This document shows, piece by piece, positions 1 to 12,091 of a stretch of 64,000 nt of DNA. How positions within the stretch are numbered: position 1 is the first letter of the stretch; every line of letters begins with the position of its first letter. Made by a program: the position numbers and the translations under genes. The stretch is taken from NCBI GenBank assembly GCA_018417955.1, contig JACTVC010000024.1:434001-498000 (forward strand). The letters are read 5' to 3'. Origin of the DNA: Laccaria trichodermophora. Lineage: Eukaryota; Basidiomycota; Agaricomycetes; Agaricales; Hydnangiaceae. The notes below the pieces were generated by a model. That model saw nothing but the letters and a program-made list of their open reading frames with translations. It had not been told where the DNA came from and made no database searches.

Positions 1-159
1 CCTTCATGTCCTTGAGAAAACCAGCCAGGTGACAAATTTACAATCCCAGTGACCCCTTCATTCTTGGGGTTGTGATCCCACCAACTCCCATTACTTCTCT
101 TTTTGGGGCTTAAAGAACCTGTGTGATCCCAAATAAATGTCTACTAAAGTGAGGAAAGT

Positions 160-724
160 CTAAGGGCGTAATGAAGTGAAAGTAATTACCTGAAGCTGTT
201 CTGAGAACATTTGAGGAAAGTACCAAAGTAAAATGTGACCCTGCAGGTCAGTTATATGGCATGGTTGATCAAGGTAGGGGATATCGGACCTGGCTGTTTC
301 GTAGATCAGTGGGAATTGTGCCAAGAGTTTCTTCTCCAACTCCTCATTGCTTCCACTCTGTCTCGGTGATAGGTCTGCAGCATAGTCCCAGACGTCCCAA
401 GTAGTCGTATCTGTCCACAACTTAGTCATGATCGGCCAGCTAGAGGTGAGACATACATGAAGATTTGAATGCTTCCTCAAGCATGTTAATTACCCTTTCA
501 ACAGATGCTTGGGCCTCCAGCTCCAACCATGGTGGTGGAGCAGGATGAGGAACACTTGGGCTATGTAAAGACCGCAACCTGCCTCTGAAGTATTGAGCTA
601 GATCCCTTGTATATTGAAAGAAATCTGGGGCAGTCATGAACAAAAAAAAAGGATTTTTGACACTTTTAACTGGCAAAACATGAGGCTCGGGCATGGATTT
701 ATTTATTACGTAGAACAGGGACAT
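160..724 (-). pseudogene. Unrecognised coding fragment, two frames
   Basis: Two overlapping minus-strand reading frames read as one protein broken by a frameshift near 440-480. The first part (724 to 440) contains a Pro/Trp segment (PPPWLELEAQ) and a helical stretch (ERVINMLEEA). The second (480 to 160) has WTDTTTWDVWDYAADL and a helical ELEKKLLAQFPLIYE segment. Composition looks like real protein rather than a shadow frame, but I recognise no family. It may be the tail of a transposon accessory gene extending past the left window edge. Confidence 0.35.
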
Positions 725-740
725 AATTCCAGGTCTGTCA

Positions 741-1440
741 GGGTCATACTATAATTAGGATAGGATTGGCATCTTTCCTGTCCAGTTGTGCCAGGCCTTT
801 CAGATCAGCCAACTACTTTCTGCTCATCTGGGCTTTCAAATAAGGCTTGACATGATTTTTTTTTTGAAAAAGATACAGGTAGTTATGGTATGATGTATTA
901 AGAGACCTGTGTTACGCCACATGCCCTTTCATAATAGGTGAAATGGTGTTTGGATAGAGTAAAAAGGATGTATGGCAAGGTAACCCTCTCGCTGTCGTCA
1001 TCAATGATGGTCAAGAGTATCGTCCCCTAATCACCATGTTAGTGGGAAAAAGGAAGTACAAAGGGGATTGCTCATGTCTGGCAACCTGCCAGTGGAGTTG
1101 ATGGTCACAAACTTGAGTTCACCGCTACACATATTAAACCATACACAGGTTCCTTTCTAATGAATCTTCAGCTGGTTATGACCAATGGAGATGTACAGAA
1201 CATATGGGGTGGGGGTTGGGTGGAGGGATACCCAACAGATTCCAGATTGTCATGGGGGTGAAGTTCATGTCGCAGATGAGCGGGTGGGGGAAGATGGGTG
1301 AGGGTTTTTAAAGGGGGAAACATGCATGTTTTCAGGTTAAATTACAACCCTTGATGGAACCCTATATCCAAAGCATAAACGATGGCGGCACAAGCCTTGA
1401 GGCCAAGGCTGTCTTGCAAAAGAGTTGAAAGAGTCATAAA
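741..1440. other. No gene seen; degenerate intergenic sequence
   Basis: No convincing reading frame, tandem array or terminal repeat is visible. Around 1010-1180 there are weak protein-like stretches with stops that could be older remains of the pogo-type element downstream. Confidence 0.3.
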
Positions 1441-1760
1441 CATTTCAGTCACCCATTTTTGGGTACCTATGAGGTTATCCAATTCTTTGAATTAGGGAAC
1501 CTTAGTGGTACCCCATTCCAGAGTGGTATGACCCTCATACCAATTCCATCATACCATGGTATGGATGCCACATACCATTCCACCTCATACCATACCATAC
1601 CATACCATTCCATGCCATTCCATACCATACCATTCCATTCCATACCATACCATACCATACCATTCCATCATTCCATAGCCGTCACAGGGTGTCTGGGGTC
1701 CTTTTTACAAAATATGAAAATTATTTCTGCAGGCTGCAATACACTTACTGCTTTTCTCAA
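1441..1760. repeat. End of a CATACC-repeat element (copy 1)
   Basis: It starts CATTTCAGTCACCC, then TTTTTGGGTACCTATGAGG, a block of CATACC/CATTCC repeats (1545-1672), and a conserved stretch with GTGTCTGGGGTCC. The same order is found at 3293 and 57790, so this is the third copy of one family. Here the element end abuts the decayed pogo transposase. The apparent reading frames across the repeat (Tyr-His-Thr-Ile-Pro) are products of the CATACC word and not genes. Confidence 0.75.
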
Positions 1761-3134
1761 AAGTATTCTGAACAGATCAAGATCGCATGTTCCTGACCAC
1801 TGGAAGACAAACAAAGACACACAACAAATCCACACAACAACAAGGCATGGTGGAAACTTCTTGGGGATACTGTCACAAAATACAAGATCAAGGAGGAGAA
1901 CACATATGCAATGGACAAAGTTGGAATACAGGCCCAGGGAGGTGGTAAGCATGAGTATGTTTTTGGCCCCCCCATACAAAAGCTGCACCCTACCAGCAGC
2001 GCTCTGGAACACATGAAAATATTACCACCATCATTACAATCTGTGCAGATGGCACAAGCACACCTCCTGCCGTTATCTTCAAGGGGAGTGCCTACCAGGT
2101 CAAATGGGGGGAAAATAATCCCCTTAATGCATCATATGTCATTCTATTCACTATCTTCATGTGTGTAAATAAATCTACTGCTAGGATTGGATACCAGCAG
2201 AAGGGCTGGACAGATGGTGAAATTGGCATGTTATGGGTGAAGTTATTTGAGAAAGTGATGTGAGAAAAGACAAATGGCGAGTACTGCTTACTAATTGTGG
2301 ATGGACACAACTCACACTACACTGTTGCCTTTCTCCTTCTTGCTTGCCTCCACATGGTCATAGTCATTTGCTATGTTGCACATGGGACACACATCTATCA
2401 AGGTCTCGATGTGGTCATGTTTGCTGTGCTGAAACACTATCTTGGTGTGGAGTGTGATGCACTGCTTCATACAACTGGGAACACGATTGACAAGGGAAAT
2501 TTTCTGCAGGTCATATCTAAGGCCTACATTACCACTCTGACCCCAGAACTCATCAAGACTGCTTTCCACAAAACTGGCATCTGGCCATTCAATCCCAATG
2601 TCATTACTGCTGATATGCTTGCACCAAGCAAGGAGACATCCATCCAGAGCCACCTTCCTGTCCCTACTTCCTCTCAGCCTGTCCAGATTCTTGCCACCAT
2701 GTTGAGGGACCTTCAAATCATGGGAGATACTCCAGATTCTGATGCTGATGTTATCTCAGGGGGTCAGCAGGCCAGGCTGTCATCCACATGAAATGAAACA
2801 ACAGTAAATTCCACATGCAGACCATTCAACCAGAACCACCACTCACCTCAAAATCCTTGAAGGAGCTGTTGCTGCCCTCAAAAAGACCAACCTTGCCTTC
2901 CTCACCACCCCCACTCCCACTACTGCTGCTGATTCCATGCCTACCACTACCACCTGTACTGTCCAGCAAAACTCCATTCCCATCAACAACACAGCTGTGG
3001 CATTGGCTATCGTGCCCACTACAGCAAATGAGCTCCTTCTCCTGGCAGTGCTCTGGGAATCACAAACCCAGAACCTTCGCACTGAGGTCCATGCATTCAA
3101 GCTCCAGGCCTCCAACATCCTCAATGAAGCCTAA
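1761..3134 (+). pseudogene. Decayed pogo/jerky-type DDE_1 transposase
   Basis: Pieces in shifting frames follow the order expected for DDE_1 (Tc1/mariner-pogo) transposases. They are AMDKVGIQAQGGGKHEYVFGP (first catalytic-Asp region), ITIICADGTSTPPAVIFKG near 2025-2090, then KGWTDGEIGMLWVKLFEKV (2198-2258), the IVDGHNSHYT motif with the second Asp (about 2296-2325), and THIYQGLDVVMF with a C-terminal KTGIWPFNP segment (2385-2600). A tail rich in Pro/Thr ends near LQASNILNEA at 3134. An in-frame TGA at 2261-2263 and several frameshifts show it is dead. The N-terminal DNA-binding half is missing and may have been lost to the CATACC element next to it. Confidence 0.8.
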
Positions 3135-3292
3135 GGTATGGGACATCCATACTCCACCAATGTCACATGATGTTACTTTTCTGTGACTTTCACCTTCCTA
3201 ATTCATATTTTCTAAACAAAACATCGAGCATAGTAAGGAAAACAAAGGGAATCAAAAATCAGGTTGCATACTTTTGTTCAATATTTACAAAA

Positions 3293-4600
3293 CACTTCAG
3301 TCACCCATTTTAGGGTACCTATGAGGTATATGAATTCTTTGATTTAGGGGACCTCCATGGTACCCATTCCAAGGGTGGTATAAGAGCAGATACCAATACC
3401 ATGGTACCATGGTATGGAAAACCCATACCATACCAATACCATGTTACCATACCATACCATGTCACCTCATACCATACCATGCCATACCATACCATACCAT
3501 ACCATCATATCAGGGTGTCTGGGGTCCTTTTTCAAAATATATAAATTCTTTCTGCAGGCTGCAATACTGGTCCATTGGGTGCCATCTTTTGTGGAAAGCT
3601 TCTTGAGGTTTTTCCCAAGATATTAAGATACAAATGGAGGCTATATAGTCAAATCCATCCTTTGAAAATCAGTTCAAATGAGCTTTATCCCAGCTTTTTC
3701 CATGCATCAAAAGCCATTTATTGATACATATCTTTCCCAGTCCTTTCTATTACAATTAGAACAATATTCATCACAAATAAATCAATGCTGCATCAGTATT
3801 TGAGAAGCAAAGAAAAGAAAACATTTTGTGTATTGGCTATAGTCCTGGACCATGCATGATACCATGCATTGCAAAAGCATGGAGTTGAGCTAAATTATTA
3901 TCCAACAGCCTAGGCTGAAATATGCACTTCAACTAATCAACTACATTAAGTACCCTTCACAGATGATTCATTTCAAAAGCCTGAAATTTGGATTCAAAAA
4001 GTGCCATGCTGTTGCTGCCAAAGAAGTATGTGTATATATTTACCCAGTGTTTATTTGAAAACTACATATGATGGAATCAAGTATTGTTGTTCTGAGTGTT
4101 TGACCAAAGTTGTCATTATCAAAATATTTGGTCCAATCCAAAGTCTTGTCAATTGGAGAGCCAGGGGTACAGATTAAGGAAGCTCCTGTTGGCCATGGCC
4201 TCCCAAGACCATGATACTATGTTCAGCCTTATTCATATCACATGTGGTATGATAATATCATACCACAACCATTCATACCATACCACAACTATTCATACCA
4301 AACTATGGTATTGCCATCTCATACCATACCATGGTATTGCCCCCTCACCATACCATACTATGGTATTGCACCCCCATACCATACCATGGTATTGCCATCT
4401 CATACCATACCATGGTATTGCCATCTCATACCATACCATGGTATTGCACCCTCACCATACCATACCATGGTATTGCACCTCCATATCATACCATGGTATT
4501 GCACCCTTATACCATACCATGGTACTCCACTCCCATACCATACCATGTTGTTTGATGTTTAAGGTGCTGTTCTCAGGATCCAGTGTGAATTTCTAAATAT
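3293..4600. mobile_element. Non-coding CATACC-repeat element (copy 2)
   Basis: The left end is CACTTCAGTCACCC followed by GGGTACCTATGAGG. A first CATACC array lies at 3400-3510 and a second array at about 4240-4550, built from units of ACCATACCATGGTATTGC. Between them, 3520-3720 matches 58030-58220 (GTGTCTGGGGTCC, then CTGCAATACTGGTCCATTGG). No transposase frame lies inside, so it looks non-autonomous. The right boundary is uncertain: sequence from about 4560 resembles the 63-kb minisatellite unit instead. Confidence 0.65.
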
Positions 4601-4744
4601 GGAAGGTGTGGCTATGCTAAATGAAAAAGAAATTAATGGGATAAATGCTTAAAATATCACAGGAACCATAATCTATGCAGAGGAAGGCAGAAAACCCTCA
4701 TTTCGAAGTTTGTTTACATATATTTACCAATAGCTTTAACCAAA

Positions 4745-5395
4745 GTAAGGCCCGCTTTTTTCATTAGAAAAGAGAAGTATAATTAGAAAACTTTGTAGTG
4801 TGTGCTTTGATGTGCGCACTATTTCCTAATTGGGAAAAGCGTTACACTTTTTTCTGGCACACCTAATGTCACGCACAGTGCGCATTTAGGTTGGGAACTG
4901 TTTCCCACGCTTTTTGTTTTGGATGTCATTCCTTAGAGAGTACAAAGTGTGAATGATTTGCCAGCTGTTTGGCTGCAGTCAGTTTGCCTGAAACATCAGG
5001 TTTACCCCCACATACCTACATAGATGATAGGAGACTACAATATATAAGATAAGCAGACCACAAACTTTTGTAATGAAAAAGCAGACACTACAAACTTTTA
5101 TAATGAAAAAAGCAAAGACTACAAACAAACTTTTGTAGTCCAAAAAGCGCACACTACAAACTTTTGTAGTCTAAAAAAGCGCACACTAGTAATTCTGTAG
5201 TGAACCCAAGCAGAAGACTACAAACTTTTGTAATGAAAAAAGCGCACACTAGTAATTTTGTAGTGAACACAAGCAAAAGACTACAAACCTTTGTAATGAA
5301 AAAAGCGCACACTACAAACTTTTGTAGTCTAAAAAAGCGGAGACTACAAACTGATATTATGTAATGAATTTCCTAATTGGGAAATATGCGAACAT
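4745..5395. repeat. Satellite of ACTACAAA...TTTGTAGT palindromes
   Basis: Irregular tandem units of roughly 45-65 bp contain ACTACAAACTTTTGTAGT-like inverted pairs separated by AAAAAGCGCACACTA or AATGAAAAAGC. At least seven copies are visible. CCTAATTGGGAAA occurs on both sides (4829 and 5371). The same satellite, in the other orientation, runs from 63810 to the end of the window. Confidence 0.75.
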
Positions 5396-5502
5396 CGTCA
5401 TGAACAGTGACAACACTAAGCTAGCCACTAACTCTTGTGGCCCAAAGTAGGGACTGTCACGGATAGGCTAATCCCCAGGGCATTCAGTAGATACACTATG
5501 GA

Positions 5503-5565
5503 ACCATAACAATAGAAATTGACAATTGTCCCAATAAGTCATAGGGCTACCCCAATGGGCCCAAT
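5503..5565 (+). repeat. Left terminal inverted repeat of the palindromic element
   Basis: It starts ACCATAACAATAG and ends GGGCCCAAT. Its reverse complement is at 11961-12023 with no mismatch seen over 63 bp; weaker matching continues outwards (CTATGG against CTATAG). The same sequence occurs in the 37-kb relative. Confidence 0.8.
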
Positions 5566-5639
5566 TACAAAAGACATTATGATACTATACATTGGCCCAA
5601 CAACATGACAATATGTATATTTGATTGTTGGGCCCAACG

Positions 5640-5935
5640 ACAGTGCCACAGTCCAAGCTAAGGGTTTATAGATTGGCCACATGGCTTAAATGGGGGTAAT
5701 TTTGGCCGTTGATATATGACGGTATTAAGGTACCATTGATAGTTGGGCCCAATGAAGGAAAATCGTTAAGGGAGATGGTTGGGCCCATTGGCCCAATTAT
5801 TAAGCTACGGTTGATGGTTGGGCCTAATGTAAGGTATTTGTTAAGGGAACAGGTTGGGCCCAATGGTAAAATTTCAATGCTATGGCTTGTAAGTTGGGCC
5901 CATGCCATGATATAAGCTATAGTTCATAGGTTAGC
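5640..5935. repeat. TTGGGCCCAA subterminal word array
   Basis: At least seven copies of TTGGGCCCAA or close variants occur in under 300 bp, with irregular spacing. The word is self-complementary. More copies sit in the right flank (about 11805-11970) and in the 37-kb relative. Confidence 0.7.
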
Positions 5936-5959
5936 CCAATGATTATTTGAATTTTGCGG

Positions 5960-6840
5960 GTGGGCTTTGGTCTGGTAAACCCGTGGGTCTGCTCCTGTTC
6001 CGTTGGACCCACGGCCGCACAATTGTGCAATTACACCTGCGGGTTGGCTATTGTGCAGTTACCCCCATGGGGTAGCTCTTGTTCCGTTACCCCCGGGGGT
6101 CGCCACGTGGGCCAGATCATGTTCTGTTACCCCCGCGGATTGACAATTGATCCATTACACCCTCAGGCTGGCTGTTGTTCATTACCCCCATGGGGCAGCT
6201 CTTGTTCCGTTAGCCCCGTGGGTCGCCACACAGGCCAGATTGTGTTCCATGACCCCACAGGTTGACAATAGGTCCATTACACCTGTGGGATCTTATTCCA
6301 TTACACCCACGATGTCCAGCTCTTGTTCTCTTAGACCCACGGAACCTTCTTCTGTTTGGCCCGCGGGTTTCCAATTACAGCAACGGACCTTTTGTGGCTC
6401 CCCCGCGGGTCTCCGATTACACCCATGGATTACCTGCTGCTCCGTTACACCTGTGGCCACCCACGGACCACCTGCTGCTCCTTGACCAATTGGCCCTCTT
6501 CCATCAGCCCCCCACCCGTGGGCCACGTTTGCAGCTGGCCTGCAAAATGGACCAACAATTGTGCCTTTACATTCAGAGACCATTATTCCATTACACCCGT
6601 GGACCAGCAATTGTGCTGTTTCATCCACAGACAAGCACTTGTTCCATTACACCCGTGGGCTGCGCTCTCATCCGCGGACCTGCTCTTTTTCTGTTACCCC
6701 CACGGACCAGCAATTCTTTTATCTGCGGACTGACGGATTACCTACCACTCTGTTTCTGCGGACACTCATTGTTGCTGTTGGACCCATGGGCCACACCATT
6801 TGTTAAGCCCATTGGTCTGTTACATCCGCGGGCCACCAGC
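5960..6840. repeat. CCCGCGGG / CCCGTGGG word array
   Basis: About 20 irregular units follow the pattern TTCCGTTACACCCGTGGG, often with a CAATTGTGC box. The core is a CCGCGG- or CCCGGG-like palindrome. The segment from 6342 is repeated in inverse at 10625-11126. Confidence 0.7.
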
Positions 6841-9800
6841 TAGAGCTCCACGGACATGAACATCTGGATTTGTATTTAACATGCTGAATGTCATTGCCCC
6901 AAAAATGCGGCTGAAAGAATGTCCGGATTTGTGATTAACTTGGTGAACGTCACTGATCCGAAAATGTGGCCGAAAAAACATCCGGATTTGTATTAGTGCA
7001 ACAATGTCCGAAGTTTCACATGTAATTTTGACATGGACCAGACAACCCCCCATGGAATGCTCTGAAGTCCGAAATTTTTTAAGTTACTTCCATCTGGATA
7101 TAATAATCCCCATAGACTGCACCAATGTCCGAAATTTTGGATGTAATTTTGACAGGGGCCAGACAACCCCCATGGAATGCTCCAATGTCCGAAATTTATA
7201 CTTCAAGTACCCGAAAATGCGGTCACAAAAACATCCGGATTTGTATTTAACATGCTGAATGTCATTACCCCGAAAATGTGGCTGAAAAAATGTCCAGAGT
7301 TGTAGTTGACTTGGTCAATGTCACTGCTCCGAAAATGCGGCCGAAAAAACATCCGGATTTGTATTTAACATGCTGAATGTCATTGCCCCGAAAATACGGC
7401 CGAAAAAATGTCCGGATTTGTGATTAACTTGGTGAACATCACTGATCCGAAAATGCAGCCGAAAAAACATCCGGATTTGTATTTAACATGCTGAATGTCA
7501 TTGCCCCGAAAATACGGCCGAAAAAATGTCCGGATTTGTGATTAACTTGGTGAACATCACTGATCCGAAAATGCAGCCGAAAAAACATCCGGATTTGTAT
7601 TTAACATGCTGAATGTCATTGCCCCGAAAATGCGGCTGAAAAAATGTCCGGAGTTGTAGTTGACTTGGTCAATGTCACTGCTCCGAAAATGCGGCCGAAA
7701 AAACATCCGGATTTGTATTTAACATGCTGAATGTCATTGCCCCGAAAATGCGGCCGAAAAAATGTCCGGATTTGTGATTAACTTGGTGAACATCACTGAT
7801 CCGAAAATGCGGCCGAAAAAACATCCGGATTTGTATTAGTGCAACAATGTCCGAAGTTTCGGATGTAATTTTTACATGGACCAGACAACCCCCCGCGGAA
7901 TGCTCTAAAGTCCGAAATTTTTTAAGTTACTTCCATCCAGATATAATGATCCACATAGACTGCACCAATGTCCGAAATTTCGGATGTAATTTTGACAAGG
8001 CCAGAGAACCCCCATAGAATGCTCCAATGTCCGAAATTTAGTACTTCAAGTACCCGAAAATGCAGCCAAAAAAACAGCCAGATCTGTATTTAACATGCTG
8101 AATGTCATTGCCCCGAAAATACAGCCGAAAAAATGTCCGGATTTGTGATTAACTTGGTGAACGTCACTGATCCGAAAATGCGGCCGAAAAAACATCCGGA
8201 TTTGTATTAGTGCAACAATGGCCAAAATTTCGGATGTAATTTTGACATGGACCAGACAACCCCCCACGGAATACGTTGATATCCGAAATTCTAGACTACA
8301 TAATTTTGCAATGACCAGTTGAACTCAGGCAGAACTCTCTCAATTCCTAACCGATTTGGATGTTCTTGGGCTCGTTTTGACAGGTAAACCCATGGGGTTG
8401 TAGGTACGGGTACTCTACAGGTCATGTATGGGCCACTTGTCCGATATTTATAGGTTTTTTAGTGTCCTTGATCATGAATGAGTATATGGGTTCATGGGTC
8501 TATGGTTGAAGGAGTGAAAAGGGTGGACATTTTGCAATTGCTGGATCATTGATTTACTATGTATAAGTATATATATGTTCATGGAGATATGGTTCAAGGA
8601 GTGAGAATGACATAGTTCAATCTTAAAACTAAGTGAAATACCGGAATGTCAAATTGTCCATCCATTTCACTCCTTCAATGATAGTCCCATGAACCTATGT
8701 ACTTATTCATAGTGAAGGACACTACAAATTATATGTCAGAAAAGTGGACTACAAACTTTCAAGTTTGGGAGACCAGACATCAATGAATAAGTACATATGT
8801 TCATGGGGATGTATGGTTGAAGAGGTGACACAGACAGTGAAAGCAATAGCAAAATGCCCACCATTATCACTCCTTCAACTATAGCACCCTGAATCTATGT
8901 ACTTATTCATAATAAACCAATGATACAGAAATGGCAAATGTCCACCCTTCTCACTCCTTCAACTGTAGACCCATGAACCCATATACTCATTCATGATCAA
9001 GGACACTAAAAAACCTATAAATATCGGACAAGTGGCCCATACATGACCTGTAGAGTACCCGTACCTACAACCCCATGGGTTTACCTGTCAAAACGAGCCC
9101 AAGAACATCCAAATCGGTTAGGAATTGAGAGAGTTCTGCCTGAGTTCAACTGGTCATTGCAAAATTATGTAGTCTAGAATTTCGGATATCAACGTATTCC
9201 GTGGGGGGTTGTCTGGTCCATGTCAAAATTACATCCGAAATTTTGGCCATTGTTGCACTAATACAAATCCGGATGTTTTTTCGGCCGCATTTTCGGATCA
9301 GTGACGTTCACCAAGTTAATCACAAATCCGGACATTTTTTCGGCTGTATTTTCGGGGCAATGACATTCAGCATGTTAAATACAGATCTGGCTGTTTTTTT
9401 GGCTGCATTTTCGGGTACTTGAAGTACTAAATTTCGGACATTGGAGCATTCTATGGGGGTTCTCTGGCCTTGTCAAAATTACATCCGAAATTTCGGACAT
9501 TGGTGCAGTCTATGTGGATCATTATATCTGGATGGAAGTAACTTAAAAAATTTCGGACTTTAGAGCATTCCGCGGGGGGTTGTCTGGTCCATGTAAAAAT
9601 TACATCCGAAACTTCGGACATTGTTGCACTAATACAAATCCGGATGTTTTTTCGGCCGCATTTTCGGATCAGTGATGTTCACCAAGTTAATCACAAATCC
9701 GGACATTTTTTCGGCCGCATTTTCGGGGCAATGACATTCAGCATGTTAAATACAAATCCGGATGTTTTTTCGGCCGCATTTTCGGAGCAGTGACATTGAC

Positions 9801-11126
9801 CAAGTCAACTACAACTCCGGACATTTTTTCAGCCGCATTTTCGGGGCAATGACATTCAGCATGTTAAATACAAATCCGGATGTTTTTTCGGCTGCATTTT
9901 CGGATCAGTGATGTTCACCAAGTTAATCACAAATCCGGACATTTTTTCGGCCGTATTTTCGGGGCAATGACATTCAGCATGTTAAATACAAATCCGGATG
10001 TTTTTTCGGCTGCATTTTCGGATCAGTGATGTTCACCAAGTTAATCACAAATCCGGACATTTTTTCGGCCGTATTTTCGGGGCAATGACATTCAGCATGT
10101 TAAATACAAATCCGGATGTTTTTTCGGCCGCATTTTCGGAGCAGTGACATTGACCAAGTCAACTACAACTCTGGACATTTTTTCAGCCACATTTTCGGGG
10201 TAATGACATTCAGCATGTTAAATACAAATCCGGATGTTTTTGTGACCGCATTTTCGGGTACTTGAAGTATAAATTTCGGACATTGGAGCATTCCATGGGG
10301 GTTGTCTGGCCCCTGTCAAAATTACATCCAAAATTTCGGACATTGGTGCAGTCTATGGGGATTATTATATCCAGATGGAAGTAACTTAAAAAATTTCGGA
10401 CTTCAGAGCATTCCATGGGGGGTTGTCTGGTCCATGTCAAAATTACATGTGAAACTTCGGACATTGTTGCACTAATACAAATCCGGATGTTTTTTCGGCC
10501 ACATTTTCGGATCAGTGACGTTCACCAAGTTAATCACAAATCCGGACATTCTTTCAGCCGCATTTTTGGGGCAATGACATTCAGCATGTTAAATACAAAT
10601 CCAGATGTTCATGTCCGTGGAGCTCTAGCTGGTGGCCCGCGGATGTAACAGACCAATGGGCTTAACAAATGGTGTGGCCCATGGGTCCAACAGCAACAAT
10701 GAGTGTCCGCAGAAACAGAGTGGTAGGTAATCCGTCAGTCCGCAGATAAAAGAATTGCTGGTCCGTGGGGGTAACAGAAAAAGAGCAGGTCCGCGGATGA
10801 GAGCGCAGCCCACGGGTGTAATGGAACAAGTGCTTGTCTGTGGATGAAACAGCACAATTGCTGGTCCACGGGTGTAATGGAATAATGGTCTCTGAATGTA
10901 AAGGCACAATTGTTGGTCCATTTTGCAGGCCAGCTGCAAACGTGGCCCACGGGTGGGGGGCTGATGGAAGAGGGCCAATTGGTCAAGGAGCAGCAGGTGG
11001 TCCGTGGGTGGCCACAGGTGTAACGGAGCAGCAGGTAATCCATGAGTGTAATCGGAGACCCGCGGGGGAGCCACAAAAGGTCCGTTGCTGTAATTGGAAA
11101 CCCGCGGGCCAAACAGAAGAAGGTTC
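6342..11126. repeat. 4.8-kb near-perfect inverted repeat
   Basis: Every position x on the left pairs with 17468 minus x on the right. Arms are near-identical from 6342 to about 8525 and from about 8943 to 11126. The central 8526-8942 is a diverged loop that still holds short inverted pieces (TCACTCCTTCAA, CATGAACC). One arm difference noted is C/T in ACCCATGG (near 6422) against the right-arm complement. Transcription would yield a hairpin RNA of over 2 kb per strand. Confidence 0.9.
6860..8290. repeat. TCCGGA / TTTCGGA tandem array, left arm
   Basis: Alternating half-units of about 60-65 bp are present. One type has CATCCGGATTTGTATTTAAC, the other has TGTCCGGATTTGTGATTAAC; they are joined by CCGAAAATGCGGCCGAAA. 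They are interrupted by TCCGAAATTTCGGA palindromes next to CCAGACAACCCCC. The mirror-image copy runs from about 9180 to 10610. Confidence 0.75.
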
Positions 11127-11960
11127 GAACTAACTTAAAAAATTTCGGACTTCAGAGCAATCCATGGGGGGGCTGTCTGGTCCATGTCAAAATTACATCC
11201 GAAACATCGGACATTGGTGCACTAATAAAAATCCGGATGTCTTTCTGGTCACATTTTCGGAGCAACGACGTTTACCCAGTTAATCACAAATCTGGACATT
11301 TTTTCGGCCGCATTTTCGGGTGCTTGAAGTTCTAAATTTCGGGCATCGAAGCATTCCACAGGGGTTGTCTGGCGCCTGTCAAAATTACATCTGAAATTTC
11401 GGACAGTGTTGTACTAATACAAATCCAGATGTTTTTTCGGCCGTGTTTTTGGAGCAGTGACATTTACCCAGTCAACTACAACTCCGGACATTTTTTTGGC
11501 CGCATTTTCGGGGCAATGACATTCAACATCTTAAATACAAATCCGGATGTTTTTTTCGGCCGCATTTTCGGAGCAGTGACATTAACTAAGTTAATCACAA
11601 ATCCGGATATTTTTTCGGCCGCATTTTTGGAGCACTGGTATTCTGCATACTAGTGACAAATCCGGACCTTTCTTCAGCTGCATATTTGGGGCAGTGACAT
11701 CCAACATGGCAACCACAAATCCGGACATTTTTTCAGTCGCATTTTCGGAGCACTTGCAGTCAGCATGTCAATGCTTCCGGTGATCTCTTGAACGCATGTG
11801 GCCCAACATTTGGCCATTCTGTAGATTATACTTTGGGTACCTATGGTACCATTGATTATGGCAATAACCACATCTGCAGAATATGCATTGGGCCACACAT
11901 TAATACCATATGCTGTAAACATCCATTGGTCCCAGGTATGGATCCATAGCGTCCATGTGT

Positions 11961-12023
11961 ATTGGGCCCATTGGGGTAGCCCTATGACTTATTGGGACAA
12001 TTGTCAATTTCTATTGTTATGGT
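11961..12023 (-). repeat. Right terminal inverted repeat of the palindromic element
   Basis: This is the reverse complement of 5503-5565. Beyond it, GGTACTATAGCGACATC only loosely mirrors the left flank. Confidence 0.8.
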
Positions 12024-12091
12024 ACTATAGCGACATCTATGTATACTTGTGGTTCATGTAATGCTAAACACTGATCTTACCCATAATTTAG

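Larger units (their letters stand above)
5474..12030. mobile_element. 6.5-kb palindromic non-coding element
   Basis: It is bounded by 63-bp terminal inverted repeats (5503-5565 and 11961-12023) that match perfectly by eye. The outer left region is built on TTGGGCCCAA words, then CCCGCGGG-type words, then TCCGGA/TTTCGGA words. The core 6342-11126 is a nearly perfect inverted repeat. The right flank 11127-11960 carries more TTTCGGA and TTGGGCCCA units. No transposase or real gene is present; the reading frames inside are mirror-image products of the repeats. CAGGGC at the left end is reminiscent of hAT termini. A target duplication was not found, and the exact right end is unclear because homology fades before gene C' at 12092. 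A shortened relative lies at 37321-38431. Confidence 0.75.

Noticed and set aside
1459..2016. 185-residue frame starting in CATACC repeats
   Set aside because: It joins a repeat-encoded Tyr-His-Thr run to the shifted frame of a decayed transposase; not a gene.
6262..6843. 193-residue frame in the palindromic element, mirrored at 10625-11074
   Set aside because: It comes from CCCGTGGG word repeats; no domain; open in several frames; the mirror copy gives the same protein only because the DNA is inverted.
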